This document shows positions 43,215-52,098 of a stretch of 64,000 nucleotides of DNA, one piece after another; position 1 is the first letter of the stretch; every line of letters starts with the position of its first letter. The notes under the pieces are model-generated. The model searched no databases. It was not told the DNA's origin and saw only the letters and a program-made list of their open reading frames with translations. The stretch covers positions 3,162,001 through 3,226,000 of the forward strand of contig OY970182.1 of the NCBI GenBank assembly GCA_963708095.1. Direction: 5' to 3'. Position numbers and translations under genes: made by a program. Origin of the DNA: JAJZVS01 sp963708095. GTDB lineage: Bacteria > Pseudomonadota > Alphaproteobacteria > Acetobacterales > Acetobacteraceae.

Positions 43215-45080
43215 ATGTCCGGCCTGTTCCAGGACGATCCTGCGCCACCGGAGTTGCCGCCGGAGCCGCCTGCCGGCCCCGGCCTGTTCGGCGATGCTCT
43301 CCCGATCGTCCCGCCGCCTGCTGAGCTTGCCACCCCGTATCGGGTGCTGGCCCGCAAATACCGCCCCACGTCCTTCGCCGACCTGATCGGGCAGGAGGCG
43401 ATGGTGCGCACCCTGCGCAACGCCTTCGCCGCCGGGCGGGTCGCGCATGCCTTCATGCTCACCGGCGTGCGCGGCGTCGGCAAGACCACCACCGCGCGCA
43501 TCATCGCGCGCTGCCTGAATTGCACCGGACCCGACGGGCAGGGCGGCCCGACCGCTGAGCCGTGCGGCGTCTGCGCCGAATGCCGCGCGATCCTCGCCGA
43601 CCGGCATCCCGATGTGATGGAGATGGATGCCGCCTCCCGCACCGGCGTCGACGATGTGCGCGAGATCATCGAGGCGACGCGGTTCCGCCCGTTGCAGGCA
43701 CGCACCAAGGTCTTCATCGTCGACGAAGTCCACATGCTGTCGCGCAACGCCTTCAACGCCCTGCTGAAGACGCTGGAAGAGCCCCCGCCGCATGTGAAAT
43801 TCGTCTTTGCCACCACGGAATTGCGCAAGGTGCCGATCACGGTGCTGTCGCGCTGCCAACGCTTCGACCTGCGTCGGGTTCGCGTCGCCGAGCTCGCTGG
43901 GCATTTTGCCCGCATCAGCGCGGCGGAGGGCGTCGCGGCCGACCCCGCCGCACTCGATCTGATCGCGCGCGCGGCGGACGGCTCGGTGCGCGACGGGCTG
44001 TCGATGCTCGATCAGGCGATCGCCCAGCGCGAACAGGGCGAAGACGCACCGATCACCGCGGCCCAGGTTGCCGAGATGCTGGGGCTGGCGGACCGGGAGG
44101 CGGTGTTCGACCTCATGGACGCCGTCATGGCCGGCAAACCAGCCGCCGCCCTGGCGCTGACCGAACGCGCCTATGAACGCGGCGCCGATCTCGGCCTGCT
44201 GCTCGCCGACCTGCTCGAGCTCGTGCACACGATCACCCGGCTGAAATCCATCCCCGAGTTGCGCAGCTCGACCGAGCTGCCGGAGGCGGAACGGACCCGC
44301 GGCGCCGCACTTGCCGAGCGCCTGTCCGTGCCGGTGCTGGCACGTGCCTGGCAGATGCTGCTGAAAGGTGTCGGCGAGGTCGAATTCGCCCCCGATCGTC
44401 GCGCCGCGGCGGAGATGGTGCTGATCCGTCTGTGTCACGTCGCCGACCTGCCGCCGCCGGGCGATCTGGTCCGCCGCCTCACCGCCGGCGGCGCCGCGCC
44501 CAGCCCCGCCGCGCCCGCGGGCGGCGGTGGCGGCGGCAACGGCGGGACCCGCATGGTGGCAGGCGGCGCCGCGCTCGCCGTCGAATCGGCGCCGGCCGCT
44601 CCGCGCCCCACCAGCTTCCGCGCCGTCGCCGCCCTGGTGGCCGAGCAGCGGGAGGCACTGCTGCACGCCCACCTCGTCCACTCCGTCCGCCTGGTCCGCT
44701 TTGCCCCCCCGGTGATCGAGCTGCGCCCGCTGCCTGAAGCTCCGCGCGACCTGGCCTCGAAGCTCGCCGCCGCCCTGCTCGCCGCCACCGGCCAGCGCTG
44801 GACCATCGCGATGTCGGCGGAGCAGGGCGAGCCCACCCTGGCCGAACAGGGCAGCGTCGCCGATGCCGGCCGTCGTGCCGAGGCCGCGCTGCACCCGCTG
44901 GTCCGCGCCATCCTCGACGCCTTCCCCGGTGCGCGCATCGAAGCCGTGCACGACGCCGGCGCCGACGCCTATGGGCTGCCCGTACTTCCCCCGGATCTAC
45001 CCGATTTCGCGCCTGCCGATGCCGAACCGGCGGACGGCGAGCCGCCCGTCGCCTTCGACCAGATGGAGCCAGAGCCATGA
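43215..45080 (+). CDS. dnaX: DNA polymerase III subunits gamma/tau
   Basis: 621 aa clamp-loader ATPase. Walker A GVRGVGKTT near residue 84; four-Cys zinc site beginning CLNCTGPDG near 99; Walker B VFIVDEVHML; sensor region FATTELRKVPITVLSRCQRFDLRR. The C-terminal half is Ala/Gly-rich followed by a tau-like domain with RPTSFRAVAALVAEQ. No slippery A-run was found, so gamma may not be produced by -1 frameshifting. Stop overlaps ybaB (ATGA). Confidence 0.95.
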   Translation: MSGLFQDDPAPPELPPEPPAGPGLFGDALPIVPPPAELATPYRVLARKYRPTSFADLIGQEAMVRTLRNAFAAGRVAHAFMLTGVRGVGKTTTARIIARCLNCTGPDGQGGPTAEPCGVCAECRAILADRHPDVMEMDAASRTGVDDVREIIEATRFRPLQARTKVFIVDEVHMLSRNAFNALLKTLEEPPPHVKFVFATTELRKVPITVLSRCQRFDLRRVRVAELAGHFARISAAEGVAADPAALDLIARAADGSVRDGLSMLDQAIAQREQGEDAPITAAQVAEMLGLADREAVFDLMDAVMAGKPAAALALTERAYERGADLGLLLADLLELVHTITRLKSIPELRSSTELPEAERTRGAALAERLSVPVLARAWQMLLKGVGEVEFAPDRRAAAEMVLIRLCHVADLPPPGDLVRRLTAGGAAPSPAAPAGGGGGGNGGTRMVAGGAALAVESAPAAPRPTSFRAVAALVAEQREALLHAHLVHSVRLVRFAPPVIELRPLPEAPRDLASKLAAALLAATGQRWTIAMSAEQGEPTLAEQGSVADAGRRAEAALHPLVRAILDAFPGARIEAVHDAGADAYGLPVLPPDLPDFAPADAEPADGEPPVAFDQMEPEP

Positions 45081-45400
45081 AGAACCTCGCCGGCCTGATG
45101 AAACAGGCGCAGCAGATGCAGGACCGCATGCAGGAGATGCAGGCGCGGCTGGAAGTGATGGAGATGGAGGGCGAATCCGGCGCAGGCCTGGTCGGCGTGG
45201 TGCTGAGCGGCAAGGGCGAGCTGAAACGCCTGCGGCTCGATCCGAAGGTGGTCGATCCGGCGGATATCGAGATGCTGGCCGATCTGATCGTCGCCGCCCA
45301 CGCGGACGCGAAACGCAAGATCGAGGCGACCAACGCCGCCGAGATGCAGAAACTCACCGCGGGAATGCCGCTGCCGCCCGGGATGAAGCTGCCGTTCTGA
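45077..45400 (+). CDS. ybaB: YbaB/EbfC family nucleoid-associated protein
   Basis: 107 aa, DNA-binding dimer. Starts MKNLAGLMKQAQQMQDRMQ, with the GAGLVGVVLSGKGELKRLRL beta-sheet and a final GMPLPPGMKLPF tail. Overlaps dnaX by four bases. In many alphaproteobacteria recR follows; here the next gene is pyk, so recR has moved or is elsewhere. Confidence 0.95.
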   Translation: MKNLAGLMKQAQQMQDRMQEMQARLEVMEMEGESGAGLVGVVLSGKGELKRLRLDPKVVDPADIEMLADLIVAAHADAKRKIEATNAAEMQKLTAGMPLPPGMKLPF

Positions 45401-45408
45401 ACCTTCTC

Positions 45409-45507
45409 CCCCTCCCCTTGCGGGAGGGGCGGGTGGAGGGGGGCGAGCGCCACCAGAAATCGTGCCGTGTGTCCCCTCCTCCCAACCCTTTCCCGCAAGG
45501 GGAGGGG
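45409..45507. repeat. Inverted repeat between ybaB and pyk
   Basis: Perfect 17-bp inverse copies CCCCTCCCCTTGCGGGA (45409-45425) and its complement at 45491-45507, separated by 65 bases. Each arm also contains a small internal hairpin. The sequence resembles CTCCC-TTGCGGGAG intergenic repeats that are scattered in many proteobacterial genomes; a weaker relative lies near 15478. It may act as terminator after ybaB or simply be a mobile palindromic repeat. Confidence 0.75.
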
Positions 45508-45541
45508 ACGAAACTGCCGGCCCAGCGCGGAGGAGACGACA

Positions 45542-47011
45542 ATGGCTGCCCGACCAAAAATCCGCCGCCGTCGGCGTACCAAGATCATTGCGACCCTAGG
45601 GCCCGCCAGCTCCTCGCCCGAGGTGCTGGCGCGGCTCTTCCATGCCGGCGCGGACGTGTTCCGGCTGAATTTCAGCCACGGCACGCACGACGACCACGCC
45701 GCCCGCTTCGCCATGATCCGCGAGCTCGAGGCCCGCGTGGGCCGGCCTATCGGGATCCTTGCGGATGTGCAGGGGCCCAAGCTGCGGGTCGGGCAGTTCG
45801 CCGGCGGCCGCGTGCACCTGCAGACCGGGCAGACGTTCCGGCTCGATCTCAATGCGACCCCGGGCAATGCGCAGCGGGTGAACCTGCCGCATCCGGAGAT
45901 CATCGAGGCCGCCGCGATCGGGACGACCCTGCTGCTCGATGACGGTAAGCTGCGCCTGCGCGTCGCGCACAAGCGCCCCGATGCGCTGGAGACCGAGGTG
46001 GTCGTGGGCGGCCCGCTGTCGGACCGCAAGGGCGTGAACGTGCCGGACGTGGTGCTGCCCATCCCCGCATTGACCGTCAAGGATCGCGAGGACCTTGCTT
46101 TCGCGCTCGACCACGGCGTCAACTACATCGGCCTGTCGTTCGTGCAGCGGCCGGAGGACGTGGCGGAGGCGAAAGACCTGGTGCAGGGCCGGGCCTGGAT
46201 CATGACCAAGATGGAGAAACCGCAGGCGCTCGAGAACCTCGACGAGATCGTGCGCCTGTCGGATGCGGTCATGGTGGCCCGCGGGGATCTCGGCGTGGAA
46301 TTGCCGCCCGAGGAAGTGCCGCTGGCACAGAAGCGCATCGTCCGCGCCGCCCGCGCGCTCGGTCGCCCGGTGGTGGTGGCGACGCAGATGCTGGAGAGCA
46401 TGATCTCCGCCCCCGCGCCCACCCGCGCCGAGGCTTCCGACGTCGCCACCGCCGTGTTCGACGGTGCGGATGCGGTGATGCTGTCGGCGGAAACCGCCGC
46501 CGGGCAGTACCCGTTCGAGGCGGTGAACATCATGGACCGCATCCTCGCCCGGGTGGAGCAGGATCAGGGCTGGCGCGCAATGATCGAGGCCAGCCGGGCG
46601 GAGCCGGAACATTCGGCGGCCGACGCGATCGCCGCCGCCGCACGCCAGATCTGCCATACCATCGGCGCCGCCGCGATCGTCGCGTTCACCGCCTCCGGCG
46701 CCACCGCGTTGCGGGTGGCACGAGAGCGGCCGGAAAGCGCAATCATCGGCTTCACCCCGCACCTGGTCACGGCGCGCCGGCTTGCCGTGGTCTGGGGGGT
46801 GCACGCGGTGATCAGCCCCGACGCGCATTCGCTGAGCGAGGCCGTGACGCGCGCGGTGCGGATCGCCCAGGCCGAGGGGTTTGCCGAGCAGGGCCAGGAG
46901 ATCGTGGTGGCGGCGGGAGTGCCGTTCGGGCATTCGGGGACGACGAACGTGCTGCGGGTCGCGACGGTGCAGCGGCGTTCCGCGGCGGACACGGGCGGGC
47001 AGGAGGAGTGA
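45542..47011 (+). CDS. pyk: Pyruvate kinase
   Basis: 489 aa. Converts phosphoenolpyruvate and ADP to pyruvate and ATP. N-terminal KIIATLGPASS, the FRLNFSHGTHDDH segment, active-site IMTKMEKPQALENLDEIV and VMVARGDLGVELP, with the regulatory C domain ending near residue 480. A GGAGGAG site lies just before the ATG at 45542. Monocistronic by context. Confidence 0.96.
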   Translation: MAARPKIRRRRRTKIIATLGPASSSPEVLARLFHAGADVFRLNFSHGTHDDHAARFAMIRELEARVGRPIGILADVQGPKLRVGQFAGGRVHLQTGQTFRLDLNATPGNAQRVNLPHPEIIEAAAIGTTLLLDDGKLRLRVAHKRPDALETEVVVGGPLSDRKGVNVPDVVLPIPALTVKDREDLAFALDHGVNYIGLSFVQRPEDVAEAKDLVQGRAWIMTKMEKPQALENLDEIVRLSDAVMVARGDLGVELPPEEVPLAQKRIVRAARALGRPVVVATQMLESMISAPAPTRAEASDVATAVFDGADAVMLSAETAAGQYPFEAVNIMDRILARVEQDQGWRAMIEASRAEPEHSAADAIAAAARQICHTIGAAAIVAFTASGATALRVARERPESAIIGFTPHLVTARRLAVVWGVHAVISPDAHSLSEAVTRAVRIAQAEGFAEQGQEIVVAAGVPFGHSGTTNVLRVATVQRRSAADTGGQEE

Positions 47012-47025
47012 TCAGGGGCGTAAGG

Positions 47026-47053
47026 AAGGCCAGGGGGCGCTGCCCCCTGGACC
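47026..47053. repeat. Single-arm copy of the family C GC-rich palindrome
   Basis: AAGGCCAGGGGGCGCTG followed by CCCCCTGGACCC; identical to the outer arm at 16994-17021. Forms a CCAGGGGGC/GCCCCCTGG hairpin between the convergent pyk and MarR genes, where it may end transcription. Confidence 0.8.
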
Positions 47054-47075
47054 CTTCCGTTGGTTTTGGGGGCGC

Positions 47076-47615
47076 TTATTCCGCGGCGGGCTTTCCGGCG
47101 GGGGTGCGTTCCAGGCTTCGGTCTTGCGGTGCCGGGTCCGCCTCCGGCGGGCTAAAGCGGCGCAGCAGCTCGATCAGAGTTGGGCGGATCGCCTGCAGCT
47201 CACGCACGTGAGCGGTGGAGAGATCGCGCAGGATTGTCTCGGCGCGCGCGGTCAGGCTGAGCTGGGCACGACGGTGGTCCTCGGGATCTTCCCGGCGCTC
47301 CACCAGGCCGAACTCGACCAGGCGGTCGATCAGTTCCACCGCGCTGTGTGGCCGGATCAGCAATTGCGTGGCGAGCGCGCCAACGCCGAGGGGCTGCGGG
47401 CCCGGCGCACCCTTGATCGCGAGCAATGCCTGGTGCTGGCGCGGGGTCAGACCGGCCGCATGCGCCTGCGCTTCGCTGAACGCGGTGAAGCTGCGCAGTG
47501 CGTGGCGGAACGCAGCCAGCGCGGTGTAATCCGGCGCGGCCGGCGGCGCGATCTGGCCGATCGCAGCGGCAGCGGCTAGGGAACGGGTCGGACGGGGAGA
47601 GGATCGGGAAGGCAT
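47076..47615 (-). CDS. MarR family transcriptional regulator
   Basis: 179 aa. Winged helix with HAAGLTPRQHQALLAIKG, LLIRPHSAVELIDRLVEFGLV and the REDPEDHRRAQLSLT wing. The first 35 residues are low-complexity; the ATG at 47615 is used, with 47630 an alternative. Target genes unknown. It is divergent from lexA across about 320 bases and convergent with pyk. Confidence 0.85.
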   Translation of the reverse strand: MPSRSSPRPTRSLAAAAAIGQIAPPAAPDYTALAAFRHALRSFTAFSEAQAHAAGLTPRQHQALLAIKGAPGPQPLGVGALATQLLIRPHSAVELIDRLVEFGLVERREDPEDHRRAQLSLTARAETILRDLSTAHVRELQAIRPTLIELLRRFSPPEADPAPQDRSLERTPAGKPAAE

Positions 47616-47937
47616 GGCCGGCTTCTGCATCCCGCACCCGGCGAGCGGGCGCAAGATCGGGATCGTCGATCGGCTGCGGCGCACGCCGGCCGATGCTGTG
47701 CTGTACGGCGGTACCGACCGGCCGCCGGCGATGGTTCCGCATGCCCTCCATCCGACGGGAGTGGGGCGCCGGTGGGGACGCCGGGTCGCAGCGGCCGCGA
47801 AAGGAAACAGCTTGACGCCTTAGCGCGAACCTATCTAGAACGATGCGCCGGTTGCTCATTTGTTCCGAATCGGCCTGCCGGCACGGCGATACGGCGGGAC
47901 ACGGTTCTGGCGCGCACGAAAGGAAACCTCGTCTGCC
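47616..47937. other. Divergent marR-lexA intergenic region
   Basis: About 320 bases with no supported gene. The left 200 bases are GC-rich; the last 120 hold the SOS box listed separately and TTGACGCC near 47812, a possible -35 element. Confidence 0.5.
47827..47841. promoter_or_regulatory. LexA-binding SOS box
   Basis: GAAC-CTATCTA-GAAC, the exact GAAC-N7-GAAC direct repeat known as the alphaproteobacterial LexA operator, 96 bases before the lexA start. A second, one-mismatch form in the other orientation, GTTG-CTCATTT-GTTC, lies at 47851-47865. Autoregulation of lexA is expected. Confidence 0.85.
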
Positions 47938-48669
47938 ATGCTCACCCGCAAGCAGCACGAATTACTGGTCTACATCGATCGCCATCTGCGCCAGACCGGC
48001 GTTTCCCCCTCGTTCGAGGAGATGAAGGACGCGCTCGGGCTGCGGTCGAAATCCGGCATCCACCGTCTGATCTCGGCGCTGGAGGAACGGGGGTTCCTGC
48101 GCCGCCACCACCATCGGGCCCGCGCGCTGGAGGTGCTGCGTCTGCCGGAAGACCGGCTGCCGCGCGCTGCGGCGGCACCGATGGAGGACACGGCGGATCG
48201 CGCCGCACCCGGCTTTGCGCCCACGGTGATCCGCGGCGATTTCTCACCCCGCCTGTCCGGCGTGCGCGCTGCGAACGACGCTGCGGCGGTGCAGATCCCG
48301 TTATACGGCCGGATTGCCGCTGGCTTGCCGATCGAGGCCCTGCGTGCCGATCCCTCGGCCCAATTCGATGTGCCGATGGCGCTGCTCGGCAGTGGGGAGC
48401 ACTACGCCCTGGAAGTGGCCGGCAACTCGATGATCGAGGCGGGCATCCTGGATGGCGATACGGTGATCATCCGCAAGGACGAGACCGCCGAGAACGGGCA
48501 GATCGTGGTCGCCCTCGTCGATGAAACCGAGGTGACCCTGAAGCGGCTGCGCCGGCGCGGCAATTCGATCGCGCTGGAACCGGCGAACCCGCGGCACGAG
48601 ACGCGCATATTCCCGGCCGATCGGGTCAAGGTGCAGGGACGGCTGGTGGCGCTGTTGCGGCGCTACTGA
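47938..48669 (+). CDS. lexA: LexA repressor
   Basis: 243 aa SOS repressor and self-cleaving serine protease. N-terminal winged helix MLTRKQHELLVYIDRHL and SPSFEEMKDALGL; cleavage pair A128-G129 in GRIAAGLP; catalytic Ser164 (GNSMIEAG) and Lys202 (TLKRL). The linker (about 70-115) is longer than in E. coli, as in alphaproteobacteria. The ATG at 47938 is preceded by the SOS box region. Confidence 0.96.
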   Translation: MLTRKQHELLVYIDRHLRQTGVSPSFEEMKDALGLRSKSGIHRLISALEERGFLRRHHHRARALEVLRLPEDRLPRAAAAPMEDTADRAAPGFAPTVIRGDFSPRLSGVRAANDAAAVQIPLYGRIAAGLPIEALRADPSAQFDVPMALLGSGEHYALEVAGNSMIEAGILDGDTVIIRKDETAENGQIVVALVDETEVTLKRLRRRGNSIALEPANPRHETRIFPADRVKVQGRLVALLRRY

Positions 48670-48865
48670 GCGGGTCTCACCGCGGAGACTCTGGCGGACG
48701 CTTCACCGGCCCTGCCCCGGCGCGGGCGGGATGGTCGCCCGTGGGCTCCGGAGCGGTTCCAGGAGCTTGCCGCCGTGATCGGCCGCCGCATGAGGTTGGC
48801 CGCCCCAAAGTTGCCTGTGATGTACGCCTCGGGCCACCGAAGCGGCGGTATTGTACGTTGTGCCC

Positions 48866-48882
48866 AACCCGGAAACCGGGTT
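48866..48882. terminator. Small hairpin between lexA and the sugar ABC operon
   Basis: AACCCGG-AAA-CCGGGTT followed by TC, between two convergent transcription units. A perfect GTTGTACAAC palindrome lies just beyond (48892-48901). Terminator use is plausible but the T-run is short. Confidence 0.4.
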
Positions 48883-48955
48883 TCAGGGTCAGTTGTACAA
48901 CGCGCATCCGACAGCGTGCCGACATCCGGCCGCCCTCTCCGATCGCCCCGGCATG

Positions 48956-49735
48956 CTATCCCGCGCGCGCCGTCCGGTACTCCCGCCGCACGATCTCCAG
49001 CAGCTCAGCGGGGGAGGTTTCCGCAGCATGGCTCTCGTAGGTCACCTCTCCATGCTGCATCAGCATCACGCGATCGCAGATCTCGAGCGTCTGCGCGTAG
49101 TTATGCGCGATCATCACGATCGCGATATCCCCGCGCGCCTTGAGCCGTTCGATCAGCCCGATGATGAGACCGGCCTCGCGCGCGCCCATCGCCGCCAGCG
49201 GCTCATCCAGCAGCAGGATGCGCGCGTTCGAGGCGACCGCGCGCGCCACCGCGATCGCCTGACGCTGGCCGCCCGAGAGCGCCCCCACTTCTAAGTCCAC
49301 CGAAGCGACGTTCACGCCGATATCCGCCAGCGCGGCCTCGGCGCGCCGCCGCATCGTGCGATGGTCAAGCAGCCGGAACGGTCCGCGGCGCAGGATCTCG
49401 CGGTTCAGAAACAGGTTGTGGTAGATCGACAGCCCGTTGACCAGCGCGAGGTCCTGGTAGACGCACTCGATGCCCAGCGCCCGCGCCTGATCGACCGAAC
49501 CCAGATGGGCGGCCGCCCCGTCGACGAACACCTGCCCCGTGGTGGGCTGGTGGTAGCCGGTCAGGATCTTCATCAGGGTCGACTTGCCGGCGCCGTTGTC
49601 ACCCAGGATACCGAGCATTTCGCCGCGCGCCACATGCATCGATACGCCGTTCAAGGCAGTGACCCGGCCGAATGTCTTGACGATGCCCTCGGCCCGTAGC
49701 GCCTCTGCGCCGGGGCTCATTGCCGTGGCGCTCAT
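48956..49735 (-). CDS. Sugar ABC transporter ATP-binding protein (CUT2, single domain)
   Basis: 259 aa. Walker A GDNGAGKST, signature LSGGQRQAIAVARA, Walker B ILLLDEPLAAMG. One nucleotide domain only, unlike RbsA, so two copies would pair, as in FrcA-like systems. Its ATG overlaps the permease stop by four bases. Last gene of a three-gene operon. Confidence 0.9.
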   Translation of the reverse strand: MSATAMSPGAEALRAEGIVKTFGRVTALNGVSMHVARGEMLGILGDNGAGKSTLMKILTGYHQPTTGQVFVDGAAAHLGSVDQARALGIECVYQDLALVNGLSIYHNLFLNREILRRGPFRLLDHRTMRRRAEAALADIGVNVASVDLEVGALSGGQRQAIAVARAVASNARILLLDEPLAAMGAREAGLIIGLIERLKARGDIAIVMIAHNYAQTLEICDRVMLMQHGEVTYESHAAETSPAELLEIVRREYRTARAG

Positions 49736-50748
49736 CCTTGCCCTGCCCCGCGCAATCGCGCCAGGTGGATGTTCGCCACCATGGCCAGCAGGATCGCCGC
49801 GCCGATGATGATATCGAAAGTGAAGGCATTGATGCCCTGCAAGGTGAACCCGTCCTGCAGCACGCCGAGCACGATGCCGCCGACCAGCCCGCCCACGATC
49901 GTGCCGGCACCGCCCGCAATCGCGGTGCCCCCGATCACGCCCGATGCGACACCGAGGAACATGATGTTGCTGCCGCCCGCCAGCGGGTCGGTGGAGCCGA
50001 TGCGGAACGCTTCCAGCAGCCCGGCAAACCCGCCGAGGGTGCTGGTCAGGACGAAGTTCCCCATCCGGATACGGTTGATGTTGATCCCGGCCTCGGCGGC
50101 CGCAACCACGTTGCCGCCGGTGGCAATCGTGTGCAGCCCCCAGCGCGTGTGCCGCAGCACGACGTGCATGGCCACTACGATGCCCAGCGCCCAGACGATC
50201 TCCGCGTAGCCCCAGTTGCCCATGATATTGGTCAGCAGCGGCCCGCCCGGCGTGTTGGCCGGGAAGCCGCGCGAGATCGTCAAGGTGACGCCGGTGATCA
50301 GGAACAGCATCCCGAGCGTCGTGATGAAGGACGGCACGCTGAGCCGGATGGTGATCAGCCCGATCACATAGCCGATCAGCGCGCAGACCGCGAGCGCGGC
50401 CACGATCGCAAGAACCACAGGCGCCCCGGCCTGCGCGGCGCGCTCCATCACGAAGGGCGCGAGCGCGAACACCTGACCGACCGACAGGTCGATCTCGCGG
50501 CAGATCAGCAACATGATCTCGCCACAGGCGATGATGACCGGCGCGGCGATGAACTGCGACACCGTCTGCAGATTCGCGTCGGTCAGGAAGTTCGCGTTGG
50601 TGAACTGGAAATAGAGCACCAGCACCACCGCGACGACGATGACGCTGGCCTCCGGGCGCAGCAGGAAGCCATGGAGGCGCCGGAAAAGGCCACGGCGCGA
50701 GCCGGCGTTCGCCGACCCTCCCGCCGCCGCGGTTTGATCCACCGCCAA
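49732..50748 (-). CDS. Sugar ABC transporter permease (CUT2, RbsC-like)
   Basis: 338 aa, eight to ten hydrophobic segments. The CUT2 permease signature is seen as IMLLICREIDLSVGQVFALAP and the NAAEAGININRIR-like cytoplasmic loop (AAEAGININRIRMGNF). Begins three bases after the binding-protein gene ends. Imports a monosaccharide or polyol; substrate unknown. Confidence 0.9.
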   Translation of the reverse strand: MAVDQTAAAGGSANAGSRRGLFRRLHGFLLRPEASVIVVAVVLVLYFQFTNANFLTDANLQTVSQFIAAPVIIACGEIMLLICREIDLSVGQVFALAPFVMERAAQAGAPVVLAIVAALAVCALIGYVIGLITIRLSVPSFITTLGMLFLITGVTLTISRGFPANTPGGPLLTNIMGNWGYAEIVWALGIVVAMHVVLRHTRWGLHTIATGGNVVAAAEAGININRIRMGNFVLTSTLGGFAGLLEAFRIGSTDPLAGGSNIMFLGVASGVIGGTAIAGGAGTIVGGLVGGIVLGVLQDGFTLQGINAFTFDIIIGAAILLAMVANIHLARLRGAGQG

Positions 50749-50751
50749 GAC

Positions 50752-51855
50752 TCAGCTCGCGATCGGCCCGGAGCGCGGAACGATCTCAGCGGTGCCGGAA
50801 CTGCCTTCGTAACGGGTCTTGGTGGTGAGGTAAGGCTTGACCGCGCCCTTGGTGACGAACTTGAGGCCGGTGTTGATGTCCGCGGGTCCGACCAGGCCGC
50901 CCGAGGCCTTGAACATGAACATCTCCATTACCGTATAGAACCCCTGCAGATAGGGCTGCTGGTCGATGACGAAGTCGAGATACCCGTCGTTGACGGCCTG
51001 CAGCGACTTCGGCAGCATGTCGAACCCGCCGCCGTGGACGCCTTTCTTCGGCAGATTATATTGTTGCATGACAAGGCCGACGTTCATGGTGTCGCCGCCG
51101 CCGGTGCCGAACATGCCCTTCACGTCCTGGTTGCCAAGGTAGTAGGCGCGGATCTTCGACAGCGCCACGTTCACGGTCGGATCGGTCGCGATCATCGTTG
51201 CGGTGATCTTGGCGCCGGACTTCTTGATCGCGTCCATCGCTCCATCGACGCGCGGCTGCAGATTGAGCTGGCCAGGCGTGGCGATGAACAGTGCCACCTT
51301 GCCGGAACCCACCAGCTTGACGATCCGCTCGCCCATCATCTGTCCCGACAGGAACAGGTCCTGGCCGATATAGGCAAGCCGCCGATTCGGGCTGCCCCGC
51401 GGCGCATCGGCATTGTAGCTGAACACCGGAATGCCGGCCGCGAGCGCGCGCGCTATCGGGCGATCGAAACCGCGCGGATCGACGATACAGGTTGCGATCG
51501 CGTCGACCTTGCCGGCGATCGCCGTGTTCATCGCGTTGACCATTTGCGCGACGTCGGAGGTCTCCGACCCGGTCCACTGGTAATCGCACCCCAGCAGCGC
51601 GCATGCATCGTGGATGCCATACTGGCACGGCACGAAGAACGGGCTGGTGGTAACGTGGTTGACGAACACGAACTTCCAGCGCGGGTGCGCCGGGAACGGT
51701 CCTGTGCCCGCAGCGTGAGCGCGCGTTGCAGCGGCGGCCAGCAGCGCCGCAGCGCCCCCTGCGGTGACGCCATGCATCATGGCGCGGCGCGGCAGACGTT
51801 TGGTGACGATGTCTTGCGCCGCGTCCTCGGCAGCCGGATTGGTGCGGTCGGGCAT
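50752..51855 (-). CDS. Sugar ABC transporter substrate-binding protein
   Basis: 367 aa periplasmic binding protein of the ribose-type fold. Leader with LPRRAMMHGVTAGGAAALLAA looks twin-arginine-like; mature start near AAGTGPF. Landmarks: FVNHVTTSPFFVPCQYGIHDAC, DAIATCIVDPRGFDRPIA and IGQDLFLSGQMMGERI. First gene of the operon; two palindromes lie upstream. No carbohydrate enzyme is adjacent that would reveal the ligand. Confidence 0.9.
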   Translation of the reverse strand: MPDRTNPAAEDAAQDIVTKRLPRRAMMHGVTAGGAAALLAAAATRAHAAGTGPFPAHPRWKFVFVNHVTTSPFFVPCQYGIHDACALLGCDYQWTGSETSDVAQMVNAMNTAIAGKVDAIATCIVDPRGFDRPIARALAAGIPVFSYNADAPRGSPNRRLAYIGQDLFLSGQMMGERIVKLVGSGKVALFIATPGQLNLQPRVDGAMDAIKKSGAKITATMIATDPTVNVALSKIRAYYLGNQDVKGMFGTGGGDTMNVGLVMQQYNLPKKGVHGGGFDMLPKSLQAVNDGYLDFVIDQQPYLQGFYTVMEMFMFKASGGLVGPADINTGLKFVTKGAVKPYLTTKTRYEGSSGTAEIVPRSGPIAS

Positions 51856-51886
51856 TGTGACGTTCCTCCGTTATCGGTTCGGGACG

Positions 51887-51911
51887 GACCGCGGGATACG
51901 ATCCCACGGTC
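51887..51911. promoter_or_regulatory. 25-bp palindrome upstream of the sugar ABC operon
   Basis: GACCGCGGGAT-ACG-ATCCCACGGTC, 11-bp arms with one mismatch and a 3-base centre, starting 32 bases before the binding-protein ATG. Size and place fit an operator for a carbohydrate regulator. Confidence 0.55.
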
Positions 51912-51955
51912 AATCCCTTGCGCTCTTATCCGGGGGAGTCACACGGGATTACCGT

Positions 51956-51976
51956 CCTGTCAAGTTGTCTGACAGG
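51956..51976. promoter_or_regulatory. Second inverted repeat, GntR-operator-like
   Basis: CCTGTCA-AGTTGTC-TGACAGG, 7-bp perfect arms about 100 bases upstream of the sugar ABC operon; it contains TTGTCTGACAG, similar to operators of FadR/FCD-type GntR regulators. No such regulator is encoded nearby. Confidence 0.4.
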
Positions 51977-52098
51977 CTGGCTCCTGAAATGATTCCGAAC
52001 GCTCGGTTCGCGCCAGGCAGCGGGCTGGGTGCCGGCGTTGGCGCCGGCCACCACTGCACCCAAATGATGCGTCTCCCACTGCCCCTTGGGTCCGCCCG

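Noticed and set aside
43215..45080. Programmed frameshift in dnaX for the gamma product
   Set aside because: No A-rich slippery heptamer with downstream hairpin was seen.
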